Assembly (NCBI GenBank): GCA_018334095.1
Contig: JAGXTE010000021.1
Coordinates: forward strand, 1 to 33,795
Direction: 5' to 3'
DNA from: Nitrosarchaeum sp.
Lineage (GTDB): Archaea; Thermoproteota; Nitrososphaeria; Nitrososphaerales; Nitrosopumilaceae
Length of the DNA stretch: 33,795 nt
Both the position numbers and the translations under genes were made by a program. Positions 22,794-29,566 of the stretch are shown piece after piece. The number at the start of each line of letters is the position of its first letter. Positions within the stretch are counted from its first letter, which is position 1. The notes beneath the pieces were generated by a model. That model was not told the origin of the DNA. It was given only the letters and a program-made list of their open reading frames with translations, and ran no database searches.

Positions 22794-24833
22794 ATGGATC
22801 TTCAACAAATTTTGCCTATAGTGGCAGGCATTGCTTCATTTGTCGTTGCCTTAGGTATCGTTGCTTGGATCACAAAACAACCATCAGGCACAAAAGAAAT
22901 GATGGATATCTCAAATGCAGTCAAAGTTGGAGCAGCCGCATTTCTGAGACGAGAGATGAAAATTATCATTCCAATCGCAATCGCACTTTCAATAATTATA
23001 GGATATTTTATCGGATTTTCAAACGGATTAGCATTTGCAGTAGGTGCAACACTCTCTGCAGTTGCCGGATTAATCTCATTAAAAATTACAGTTAAAGCAG
23101 CAGTTAGAGCAGCTCATCTAAGTAGTAGCGGTCTAGGCAAGACATTTGCAATGGCTTTTAGAGGTGGAGCAACAGTCGGATTGGCAGTTCCAGCAATGGC
23201 ACTCTTGGCAATTACTGGCCTTTACATGGTTTATCCTAATCCAATCACAATTGCCGGTGTAGGTATCGGTGCAAGTCTAATTGCATTGTTTATCAGAATC
23301 GGTGGTGGAATCTTCACAAAGGCTGCAGATATGGGAGCAGACTTGGTAGGAAAAGTTGAAGCAAATATTCCTGAAGATGATCCTAGAAATCCTGCAACAA
23401 TCGCTGACAACGTTGGTGATAATGTAGGTGATGCAGCAGGAATGGGTTCTGATGTTTACGAATCTTACATTGTTACAATTCTAGCTTCATTACTAATCGC
23501 CGCACTAATTGGTGCTCCTGAAATTTTCATGTACCCAATTCTTATTGGAACATCTGGAATGATTGCATCAATCATTGGAATTGTAATTGTTCGCTCTACA
23601 AATATCACTGATGTGATGAAACCGCTTAACCTGTCATTTTATGTCTCTGCTACAATTGCAATAATTTTGAATTTCATTTTTACATACTACTTTCTCGGAC
23701 AAACCGCAATTGCTTATGCATTATTTGCCACAACCGTCATTGGTGTCATTCTAGTTCCAGTCATTCAAAAGATTACTGACAGATATACCAATTACAAATA
23801 CAAACCAGTTCAAGATATTGTTGAATCTGCAAAATGGGGATACGCATCACTAACGTTGATGGGAATTATCAAAGGAATGCAATCAACTGGACCATTTATG
23901 ATTGCATTAATTGTTGCAATTATCATTTCATTTAGTGTCGCTTCAAACGCTGCACCTGAAGGCACTGATCCAATCTTGTATGGTATCTTTGGAACTTCAT
24001 TAACTGCAATGGCCATGCTTAGTCTTGCAGGAATTGTTCTTAGCATCGATGCATTTGGACCAATTGCAGATAACGCAGGTGGAATTGTTGAGATGACTGG
24101 AATGGGTGAAGAAAATAGAAAAGTCACTGATGAAATCGATGCTGTAGGAAACACAACAAAGGCAGTAACCAAAGGATTTGCTATTGCTAGTGCTGGGCTT
24201 GCCGCGCTTGCAATGATACAGGCATTCCAATTCGAAGCAGCACACATCTTTGAAGGAGTTTTAGAATTGAATTATGGTTTAACAAATGTAACAGTTATTG
24301 TAGGATTATTGGTTGGTGGATTAATTCCATTTATCATCACTGGACAACTAATCAACGGCGTATCTCGCGCTGCTGGAAAGATGGTAGATGAAGTTAGACG
24401 ACAATTCAAATCAGACGCTGGAATTTTAGCAGGAACTTCAAAGCCTGATTATGCAAAATGTGTAGACATTGCAACTGCTGCATCAATTAAAGAACTTTGG
24501 AAACCAGCAATTATCGCAATTGTTTCACCAATTATTTTAGGAATTTTGTTAGGCCCAACAGCTGTTGCTGGATTACTAATGGGAGCAGTAGTTACTGGAA
24601 TCCCACTTGCATATCACTTGGCAAACACTGGTGGTGCATGGGATAACGCAAAGAAATTAGTCGAGATGCAAGGTGATAAAGGAACTGAAATACACAAAGT
24701 AGCAGTAGTCGGTGATATTATTGGTGACCCTTACAAAGATACAGCAGGTCCTGCATTAAACACTGTAATTAAATTACTAAATACAATTGCAATCGTCTTT
24801 GTATCTGCATTTATTGCAATACTTGCACTCTAA
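22794..24833 (+). CDS. hppA: K+-independent H+-translocating membrane pyrophosphatase
   Basis: It pumps protons across the membrane at the expense of pyrophosphate made in biosynthesis. The 679-residue, ~16-span protein carries the substrate motif DMGADLVGKVEANIPEDDPR followed by NPATIADNVGDNVGDAAGMGSD, and further acidic motifs DAFGPIADNAGG and GDPYKDTAGPALN. The cytoplasmic segment GNTTKAVTKG has Lys where K+-dependent enzymes have Ala, placing it in the K+-independent, H+-pumping class. Spans and length are complete. The ATG at 22794 has a good TATA box. The gene ends with a four-base overlap with the convergent 59-residue gene. Confidence 0.95.
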   Translation: MDLQQILPIVAGIASFVVALGIVAWITKQPSGTKEMMDISNAVKVGAAAFLRREMKIIIPIAIALSIIIGYFIGFSNGLAFAVGATLSAVAGLISLKITVKAAVRAAHLSSSGLGKTFAMAFRGGATVGLAVPAMALLAITGLYMVYPNPITIAGVGIGASLIALFIRIGGGIFTKAADMGADLVGKVEANIPEDDPRNPATIADNVGDNVGDAAGMGSDVYESYIVTILASLLIAALIGAPEIFMYPILIGTSGMIASIIGIVIVRSTNITDVMKPLNLSFYVSATIAIILNFIFTYYFLGQTAIAYALFATTVIGVILVPVIQKITDRYTNYKYKPVQDIVESAKWGYASLTLMGIIKGMQSTGPFMIALIVAIIISFSVASNAAPEGTDPILYGIFGTSLTAMAMLSLAGIVLSIDAFGPIADNAGGIVEMTGMGEENRKVTDEIDAVGNTTKAVTKGFAIASAGLAALAMIQAFQFEAAHIFEGVLELNYGLTNVTVIVGLLVGGLIPFIITGQLINGVSRAAGKMVDEVRRQFKSDAGILAGTSKPDYAKCVDIATAASIKELWKPAIIAIVSPIILGILLGPTAVAGLLMGAVVTGIPLAYHLANTGGAWDNAKKLVEMQGDKGTEIHKVAVVGDIIGDPYKDTAGPALNTVIKLLNTIAIVFVSAFIAILAL

Positions 24834-25009
24834 TCTTCTATAACTAACGTCATATCTAATTCATCAATCTGTGTCTGAATTGCTTTTTTCAAAATGTCGT
24901 TATGACTTTTACAGAATTTAAAATAATCATCTGCAGTTAGAAAACATCCACAAATCCATTTTGTTTTTTTATCTCCTTCAACTGTCCATTTTGCATATTG
25001 TTCTGTCAT
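24830..25009 (-). CDS. Small soluble protein with CGC motif (59 residues)
   Basis: The gene is not recognised. ATG at 25009 gives 59 residues: EQYAKWTVEGDKKTKWICGC, then FLTADDYFKFCKSHNDILKK and an acidic, probably helical end (AIQTQIDELDMTLVIED). Three cysteines, two in C-x-C, could bind metal or form a disulfide. No signal peptide or membrane segment. Its stop overlaps that of the convergent hppA by four bases. Codon pattern and the clean start support a real gene. Confidence 0.6.
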   Translation of the reverse strand: MTEQYAKWTVEGDKKTKWICGCFLTADDYFKFCKSHNDILKKAIQTQIDELDMTLVIED

Positions 25010-25037
25010 ACTTTACAAAAAATATCTTGCCTAAAAA

Positions 25038-25074
25038 ATATAGATCAAAATAATTAAAAAAGGAAAAAAGATGT
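25038..25074 (-). terminator. T-rich terminator after the DUF2024 gene
   Basis: Reading the minus strand, two T-runs (TTTTTTCC then TTTTTTTAATTATTTT) follow the DUF2024 stop codon, a typical archaeal termination stretch. No hairpin is evident. Confidence 0.45.
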
Positions 25075-25332
25075 TTAAGGACAGCCTTCCATCTTTTGGA
25101 TGAAATAACCTTTTTCCTTAATTGCCCTTTCTACAGGTTCTGGTGCACCTTGTGAATGGCAAAATTGGCATTCATTTGTAGTCATTTGGGCGTTTGGCTC
25201 ACCTACTGATTTTAACCACTCTTTACCATATTCAATGGCTTTGTTGTGATCTTTTTCACCAGTAATTACATCAAAGTGCATGGTATGACCATCTTTGGCT
25301 TTGACATATGTGTCGTATACGTGAATTTCCAT
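25075..25332 (-). CDS. DUF2024 family protein
   Basis: The 85-residue protein starts EIHVYDTYVKAKDGHTMHFD, the diagnostic N-terminal block of DUF2024, whose function is unknown. It continues with an amphipathic helix (NKAIEYGKEWLKSVG) and a cysteine pair in ECQFCHSQGAPEP, plus a final Cys in the tail MEGCP. The CxxC-H suggests metal or redox chemistry. It is transcribed away from dps, with which it shares a divergent intergenic region containing an imperfect inverted repeat. Confidence 0.8.
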   Translation of the reverse strand: MEIHVYDTYVKAKDGHTMHFDVITGEKDHNKAIEYGKEWLKSVGEPNAQMTTNECQFCHSQGAPEPVERAIKEKGYFIQKMEGCP

Positions 25333-25380
25333 GATTTCATTTGAATGAAGGGATATTTAATTCAAAAACTCTAGGCATGC

Positions 25381-25404
25381 TTCATTCTATACTTGTATAA
25401 TGAA
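25381..25404. promoter_or_regulatory. Imperfect inverted repeat between DUF2024 and dps
   Basis: TTCAT..TATAC-TT-GTATA-ATGAA: the inner arms TATAC/GTATA and outer arms TTCAT/ATGAA pair, with two extra bases on the left. It lies in the divergent intergenic region, ~65-90 bases before the dps start, where a metal- or redox-sensing regulator could bind. Given the AT-rich sequence, chance is possible. Confidence 0.3.
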
Positions 25405-25469
25405 ATAAATTTTGTAACTATTCTGAAAATCAAAACAAGCCTTTTATTTTATGATTGATAAAAATTATT

Positions 25470-25940
25470 ATGGAAACTAACATCGGAATATCATCTGAAA
25501 ATTCTAAAAACATCTCTGACATTCTAAATCGTCTTGTATCTGACGAATACATCTTGTACACAAAGACAAGAAACTATCATTGGAATGTAATCGGAATGCA
25601 ATTCAATGATCTGCACAAATTCTTCGAGTCACAATACGAGGAAATAGATCAAGTCATTGATGATGTTGCAGAGAGAAACAGAGCATTAGGTGGTAAAGCA
25701 AAGGCAACACTTGCAGAGTTTATTGGAAATAGTAGACTAAAAGAACAACCAGATACATATCCTGAACCAAAAACAATGCTTAGAAATCTATTAGATGATC
25801 ATGAATCTGTGATTCGTGCATTAAGACAAGATCTTGAAACATGTACAAAGCTTGGTGATGCAGGAACTTCTGATTTCTTAACTGGCCTCATGGAAAAACA
25901 TGAAAAGATGGCTTGGATGCTACGAGCATTTCTAGCATAA
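25470..25940 (+). CDS. dps: Dps-family ferritin-like DNA-protection protein
   Basis: Dps forms a 12-subunit shell that oxidises and stores Fe(II), using up peroxide. The 156 residues hold the inter-subunit ferroxidase pattern TRNYHWNVIGMQFNDLHKFF...EEIDQVIDDVAERNRALGG with the conserved His, Asp and Glu, and the LLDDHESVIRALRQDLE helix. The ATG at 25470 is preferred over a TTG 15 bases upstream; T-rich TTTTATTTTA at ~25441 would serve as TATA box for a leaderless mRNA. A strong T-rich terminator follows. Confidence 0.9.
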   Translation: METNIGISSENSKNISDILNRLVSDEYILYTKTRNYHWNVIGMQFNDLHKFFESQYEEIDQVIDDVAERNRALGGKAKATLAEFIGNSRLKEQPDTYPEPKTMLRNLLDDHESVIRALRQDLETCTKLGDAGTSDFLTGLMEKHEKMAWMLRAFLA

Positions 25941-25981
25941 TTTTTTTACTTTTTTACATTAGTGTTTTTTGAATTTTTTTT
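25941..25981 (+). terminator. T-rich terminator after dps
   Basis: Four T-runs of six or seven (TTTTTTTAC, TTTTTTAC, TTTTTTGAA, TTTTTTTATG) follow the dps stop within 40 bases. This is the strongest archaeal-type terminator in the window. Confidence 0.6.
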
Positions 25982-26090
25982 ATGAATAAGAAATCATATT
26001 TCAATACAAGAGATTGTTGTATCGCATACTATTCCTGCTGCAATCCTGCTTAAAACAAAAATCTAATTTTAAATCTTTGATTGACATGAG

Positions 26091-26521
26091 ATGTATGTGT
26101 CAAAATTAGAATATGTCTTGATGATTGGCGTTGCACTAAGTGGAAAAACCACGTACATTAAGGCAAATTTTGATCATGAACGTATAGCATTATCATTTTT
26201 TGATAATAATAGAAAAAAGGAACTTGAATACATCGAAGAATGTCTCAAAGCAGGAAAAAATATTGTAATTGATGACACCAATCTGACTGTTTCTATACGA
26301 AAGCAACACATAGATCTTGCAAAGAAATACAATGCCAAAGTAAGAGGAATCTTGATGAATACTTAAGGGGATTACTTGAAAAAAGACAAAAAAGTAGACA
26401 CGACCCATTTCCACTAACTGTAATTTACAAACAACTCAAAGAACTTGAAACACCAGTAATTGATGAAGGCTTTGATGAATTAATTGTTAAAAAAGACTAT
26501 GAACAACCTAAAGACACCTAA
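26091..26521 (+). pseudogene. P-loop polynucleotide-kinase-like gene with a one-base frameshift
   Basis: The first 91 codons from the ATG at 26091 encode MIGVALSGKTTYIKANFDHE (Walker A GVALSGKT), then ECLKAGKNIVIDDTNLTVSI (Walker-B-like IDDTN) and AKVRGILMNT, then TAA. From ~26360 the neighbouring register continues YLRGLLEKRQKSRHDPFPLT, then VIYKQLKELETPVIDEGFDE and a stop at 26519. Together they give a full ~143-residue kinase of the PNK/T4-PseT-like P-loop type (typical end: Arg-rich lid, then LE.P...EGFDEI). One missing base near 26359 (AATAC for AATTAC) would explain it. A TATA-like ATTTTAAAT lies near 26065. Recent pseudogene or sequencing error. Confidence 0.7.
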
Positions 26522-26584
26522 ACTTTGAAACCAAAATTGATTTTTTTCAACATATTAAACTACTAGAAAAAATTACTCTACTAT

Positions 26585-26782
26585 ATGGCAACAAGTAAAA
26601 CTCGTAACACAAATGCTGAAGAGTTAAAAAAATTACAAAAAAATGAAAAAATACGAAATGAAGCTAGACGTAAAGGCCAAAAGAAAGGTGTTAGCATATC
26701 TACTGATAAACCAAAACTAAAAAAAGGAAAAGTTACGAGACCTGCAAGAAAAATTACTAAAAAAAGAGTTTCAGTTAGATAA
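26585..26782 (+). CDS. Very basic small protein, unknown function
   Basis: The 65 residues contain over 20 Lys/Arg: ATSKTRNTNAEELKKLQKNE, a charged helix (KIRNEARRKGQKK), and a basic Pro-containing end (KVTRPARKITKKRVSVR). Such composition points to binding of RNA or DNA, possibly at the ribosome or nucleoid, but no family is recognised. TATA-like CATATTAAAC (26550-26560) lies ~28 bases upstream, so leaderless. The stop touches that of the convergent JAMM gene. Confidence 0.6.
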   Translation: MATSKTRNTNAEELKKLQKNEKIRNEARRKGQKKGVSISTDKPKLKKGKVTRPARKITKKRVSVR

Positions 26783-27184
26783 CTAATTTACTTCAATCGC
26801 AACTTGAATTATTTCTGATTCTAGAAAAAATGCTTTAAAGTCCTTTGTTACTCCTGAATAAATCACCCATATTACGGGATTACTTTGCATGAATTTCTTA
26901 TCTGTCTCTGATGGATATGCCTCAGAATTTGGATGAGAATGAAATATTCCTACAACTTGCATTTTTTTATCTTCAGCAGTTTTGTAGACTTTGAGTAATT
27001 CATCATTTGATATTGTAAAATTGACTGGTGATTCTTCAATATTTTGTGTAAGAAATATCTCTTTTACTGTAGTCTGCTCATCATTTGCAGCACCAAATAA
27101 AACCGCACACGACTCATTTGGTTTTTCATTTTCTGCATAATTTGCTAGTATCTTTTTTTGAGACTCTGTAATTATTAATTTCAA
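26783..27184 (-). CDS. JAMM/MPN-domain metalloprotease
   Basis: The 133-residue single-domain MPN protein carries the JAMM zinc motif in GIFHSHPNSEAYPSETD (His-x-His...Ser-x2-Asp) and the upstream Glu in NESCAVLFG. In archaea such enzymes release ubiquitin-like proteins (SAMPs, Urm1-like) from targets, or process sulfur-carrier precursors. Starting at TTG 27184 places LKLIITESQKKIL as the N-terminus, only two bases after the upstream gene's stop; an ATG at 27232 would overlap that gene by 46 bases and is rejected. It is probably cotranscribed with the membrane cupredoxin gene. Substrate unknown; no ubiquitin-like gene lies in the window. Confidence 0.82.
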   Translation of the reverse strand: MKLIITESQKKILANYAENEKPNESCAVLFGAANDEQTTVKEIFLTQNIEESPVNFTISNDELLKVYKTAEDKKMQVVGIFHSHPNSEAYPSETDKKFMQSNPVIWVIYSGVTKDFKAFFLESEIIQVAIEVN

Positions 27185-27186
27185 AT

Positions 27187-28278
27187 CTATTGTACGTCTA
27201 CAGTACCAACCATCCAAGGATGTAACATGCAAAAGTAATCTATCTTTCCTGGGGAATTAAATGAATACTTGAATGAATCACCTGCTGCCAGCATCTCTGA
27301 ATCAAATTGTCCATCTGCTCCTGTCTCTGCACTTCCTGAAGTTACTGTATGCATTGCACTATCTGCATTCTCCCAAACAATAGTTGTTCCAGACTCAATC
27401 TGAATTACTTGTGGATCATAATAGATCTGACCTTCACTAATTATTCCAGCACCTTGTGGAATTACAACTTTAACATCCTCTTTTGGTTCTTCAATTATCA
27501 AAGTTGCAATCATCCAAGGATGTACTATACACGTGTATTCGTATTCTCCAGCATCAAGTTTGCTTGTATCTAATGAAAATTTCTCTCCGGCATTTATCAT
27601 ATTTGAGTTAAATGTATCACCAAAGTCAGCAGAGCTTGTAACTGTGTGCACTACTGCATCTGCATTAGTCCATTCAACAACATTGCCTTTTGGAACACGT
27701 GCTACATCTGGATCATAATCTGGATTTCCTTGCACATCTGATTTTTCCAAAATTGTTATTGAATATATTGGCGCTGAAGATACTATCACCTCTTCTTTTG
27801 GTTCTTCAATTACAGGCTCATTAATCATGTAAGTGTCTGGGCTAACTAGGCCAAATGCAAACCACATGATGATTCCTGTTGCAGCTGCCATTCCAACTAT
27901 GGCTCCTACTGGTTTAGCATACTGCGGCATCTTCATTATTAGATATGATATAATTATTGACGGAAATGCAATTGCCATTAAGAGTCCTGCAAGTGTAATG
28001 GTATAGTTTGAAGAGTTCATCGTAAGTCCAAAAGTTGCAAAAGATAACACAATTGAAATGATTACTAGAGTAGTTGCTTTGGCTCTATTACTAGTAGAGA
28101 CACCTCCATCTAAGATACCTGCTGCCAAAAAGATCAATCCAACAAACATAGTTAAACCTGTTAGAGCGTGCATTCCATCTACAAAGGTATGAGCTATTCC
28201 TGAATACGATATTGTCACACCTGCAACTCCAATAGCTGTCAATCCCATGCCTGGCATCATGAGGTCCCAATTACTCAT
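27187..28278 (-). CDS. Membrane protein with two plastocyanin-like copper domains
   Basis: The 363-residue protein has about five transmembrane helices in the first 150 residues (e.g. GLTMFVGLIFLAAGI, LVIISIVLSFATFGLTM, AGLLMAIAFPSIIISYLIM, GMAAATGIIMWFAFGL), an EPKEE-type linker, and two blue-copper domains. Ligands are the His of VVHTVTSS and CIVHPWM in the first, and the His of AMHTVTSG and CMLHPWM in the second. It would place two type 1 coppers at the outer membrane face, fitting a copper-based electron path to or from a quinone or terminal oxidase. It is divergent from haem O synthase. Membrane-integral tandem cupredoxins are a hallmark of ammonia-oxidising archaea. Confidence 0.85.
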   Translation of the reverse strand: MSNWDLMMPGMGLTAIGVAGVTISYSGIAHTFVDGMHALTGLTMFVGLIFLAAGILDGGVSTSNRAKATTLVIISIVLSFATFGLTMNSSNYTITLAGLLMAIAFPSIIISYLIMKMPQYAKPVGAIVGMAAATGIIMWFAFGLVSPDTYMINEPVIEEPKEEVIVSSAPIYSITILEKSDVQGNPDYDPDVARVPKGNVVEWTNADAVVHTVTSSADFGDTFNSNMINAGEKFSLDTSKLDAGEYEYTCIVHPWMIATLIIEEPKEDVKVVIPQGAGIISEGQIYYDPQVIQIESGTTIVWENADSAMHTVTSGSAETGADGQFDSEMLAAGDSFKYSFNSPGKIDYFCMLHPWMVGTVDVQ

Positions 28279-28351
28279 TCAAGCTAGCTGTTAGGATTGT
28301 GATACTTATTCCTTTTGAAATACACCAGATCATTAAAGTCGAATAAATTAA

Positions 28352-29260
28352 ATGGCTTCTGATTTGGATATAGTGAGATTGGGCTTTAAGGAAATATTGG
28401 AAATATCCAAACCGCGAATTGTTGTGCTATTGGTAATTACAGCTGTCACATCGATGTATGCAGCAAATAAACTAATTCCCACTGAAAATCCAATTGAATT
28501 AATTCATTATTTGCATATCATTATTGCAGGAGCTTTGGCATCAGCTGGTTCAAGTGCCTTGAACCATTATTATGATAAAGACATTGATCCAAAAATGACT
28601 CGAACCAGCACTAGACCAATTCCTTCTGGTAGAATGGTAGCATCACATGTACTACTTTATGGAATTGTTGTAAGTTGCATCTCTGTAATTTACGGATTTT
28701 TTGCATTAAACCCAGTGTCTGCATTTTTTATTGCGTTAGGAATTTTCTCTTACGTAATTATTTACACAGTGTGGCTTAAGCGATTAAACACATCAAATAT
28801 TGTAATTGGTGGAATTGCTGGCAGTGCTGCAGCTTGGGCTGGTTGGTCTGCTGCAACAGGCAGTATGGATATCTTGGGATTCTTAGTTGGATTTTTGGTA
28901 TTTGTATGGACCCCATCCCACTTTTGGTGCCTTGCAATGAAGATTAAAGATGAATATGCACAAGCAAACATTCCAATGTTACCCGTAGTAATTGGAATGC
29001 AAAGAACATCAAAGTACATTTTAGGAAATACTTTGATTCTACTTCCATACTCTTTGATACTTCCTGCGTTTGGTATGGGAATTGTTTACACTGTAATAGC
29101 TGCAGTCTCTGGTGGTTTGATGTTAGCATATCATTACAAACTCACAAAGACTCCTACATCTGAATTTGCATGGAAAGCATACAAAGTAACTGCTCCTTAT
29201 CTTACAATAATTTTTGTTGCAGTTGCATTAGATGCAGCATTTCATTTCCCGTTATTTTAG
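28352..29260 (+). CDS. ctaB: Protohaem IX farnesyltransferase (haem O synthase)
   Basis: CtaB is a UbiA-family prenyltransferase that adds a farnesyl group to haem B, giving haem O for haem-copper oxidases. The 302 residues have ~9 membrane spans and the motif SALNHYYDKDIDPKMTRTST, with the Asp-rich prenyl-diphosphate site and the RTxxRP sequence, plus a second conserved segment (WTPSHFWCLAMKIKDEYAQA, continuing NIPMLPVV) typical for CtaB. Its presence implies a haem O/A-type oxidase elsewhere in the genome. Divergently transcribed from the membrane cupredoxin gene. Confidence 0.92.
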   Translation: MASDLDIVRLGFKEILEISKPRIVVLLVITAVTSMYAANKLIPTENPIELIHYLHIIIAGALASAGSSALNHYYDKDIDPKMTRTSTRPIPSGRMVASHVLLYGIVVSCISVIYGFFALNPVSAFFIALGIFSYVIIYTVWLKRLNTSNIVIGGIAGSAAAWAGWSAATGSMDILGFLVGFLVFVWTPSHFWCLAMKIKDEYAQANIPMLPVVIGMQRTSKYILGNTLILLPYSLILPAFGMGIVYTVIAAVSGGLMLAYHYKLTKTPTSEFAWKAYKVTAPYLTIIFVAVALDAAFHFPLF

Positions 29261-29267
29261 AAATTAA

Positions 29268-29564
29268 TTATTTTTCAAAGCCAGGAAAGCTTGCTTCATA
29301 ATCTTTTTCCATCATTTCCTGATTTTGCTCATCTACTATGTCTATCTCTTCTTTTATGATTACTACTTCTATTCTTCGTGCATCTTTTGTTATCCATGCA
29401 ACTTTGATTAATCCTAAAATTTCTAAATCCAGTAATAGTTTATTGAATTTGTCTTCAGAGATAATCATCCCCTCTTTGGTCAAAGCTTTGTACAACTCTA
29501 CATCTGTAAGAGAATTTGCTTCTTTGATCTTTTCAAATACTTTGTTTCTTAGTGGTATTGCCAT
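29268..29564 (-). CDS. Winged-helix-like small protein downstream of cdc48
   Basis: The 98-residue protein resembles a winged-helix domain: RNKVFEKIKEANSLTDVELY, then KALTKEGMIISEDKFNKLLL with DLEILGLI, and the wing strands KVAWITKDARRIEVVII. The end is acidic (EEIDIVDEQNQEMMEKDYEA). It could bind DNA or act as an adaptor for the AAA ATPase whose gene ends two bases upstream, suggesting translational coupling with cdc48. No specific family name. Confidence 0.65.
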   Translation of the reverse strand: MAIPLRNKVFEKIKEANSLTDVELYKALTKEGMIISEDKFNKLLLDLEILGLIKVAWITKDARRIEVVIIKEEIDIVDEQNQEMMEKDYEASFPGFEK

Positions 29565-29566
29565 TT

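Noticed and set aside
23810..24247. 145-codon minus-strand frame inside hppA
   Set aside because: It is the mirror of a conserved membrane pyrophosphatase coding sequence; hydrophobic composition results from the other strand.
27182..27232. Longer JAMM protease start at ATG 27232
   Set aside because: It would overlap the upstream gene by 46 bases and repeat its C-terminal codons in another frame; the TTG at 27184 gives the family start.
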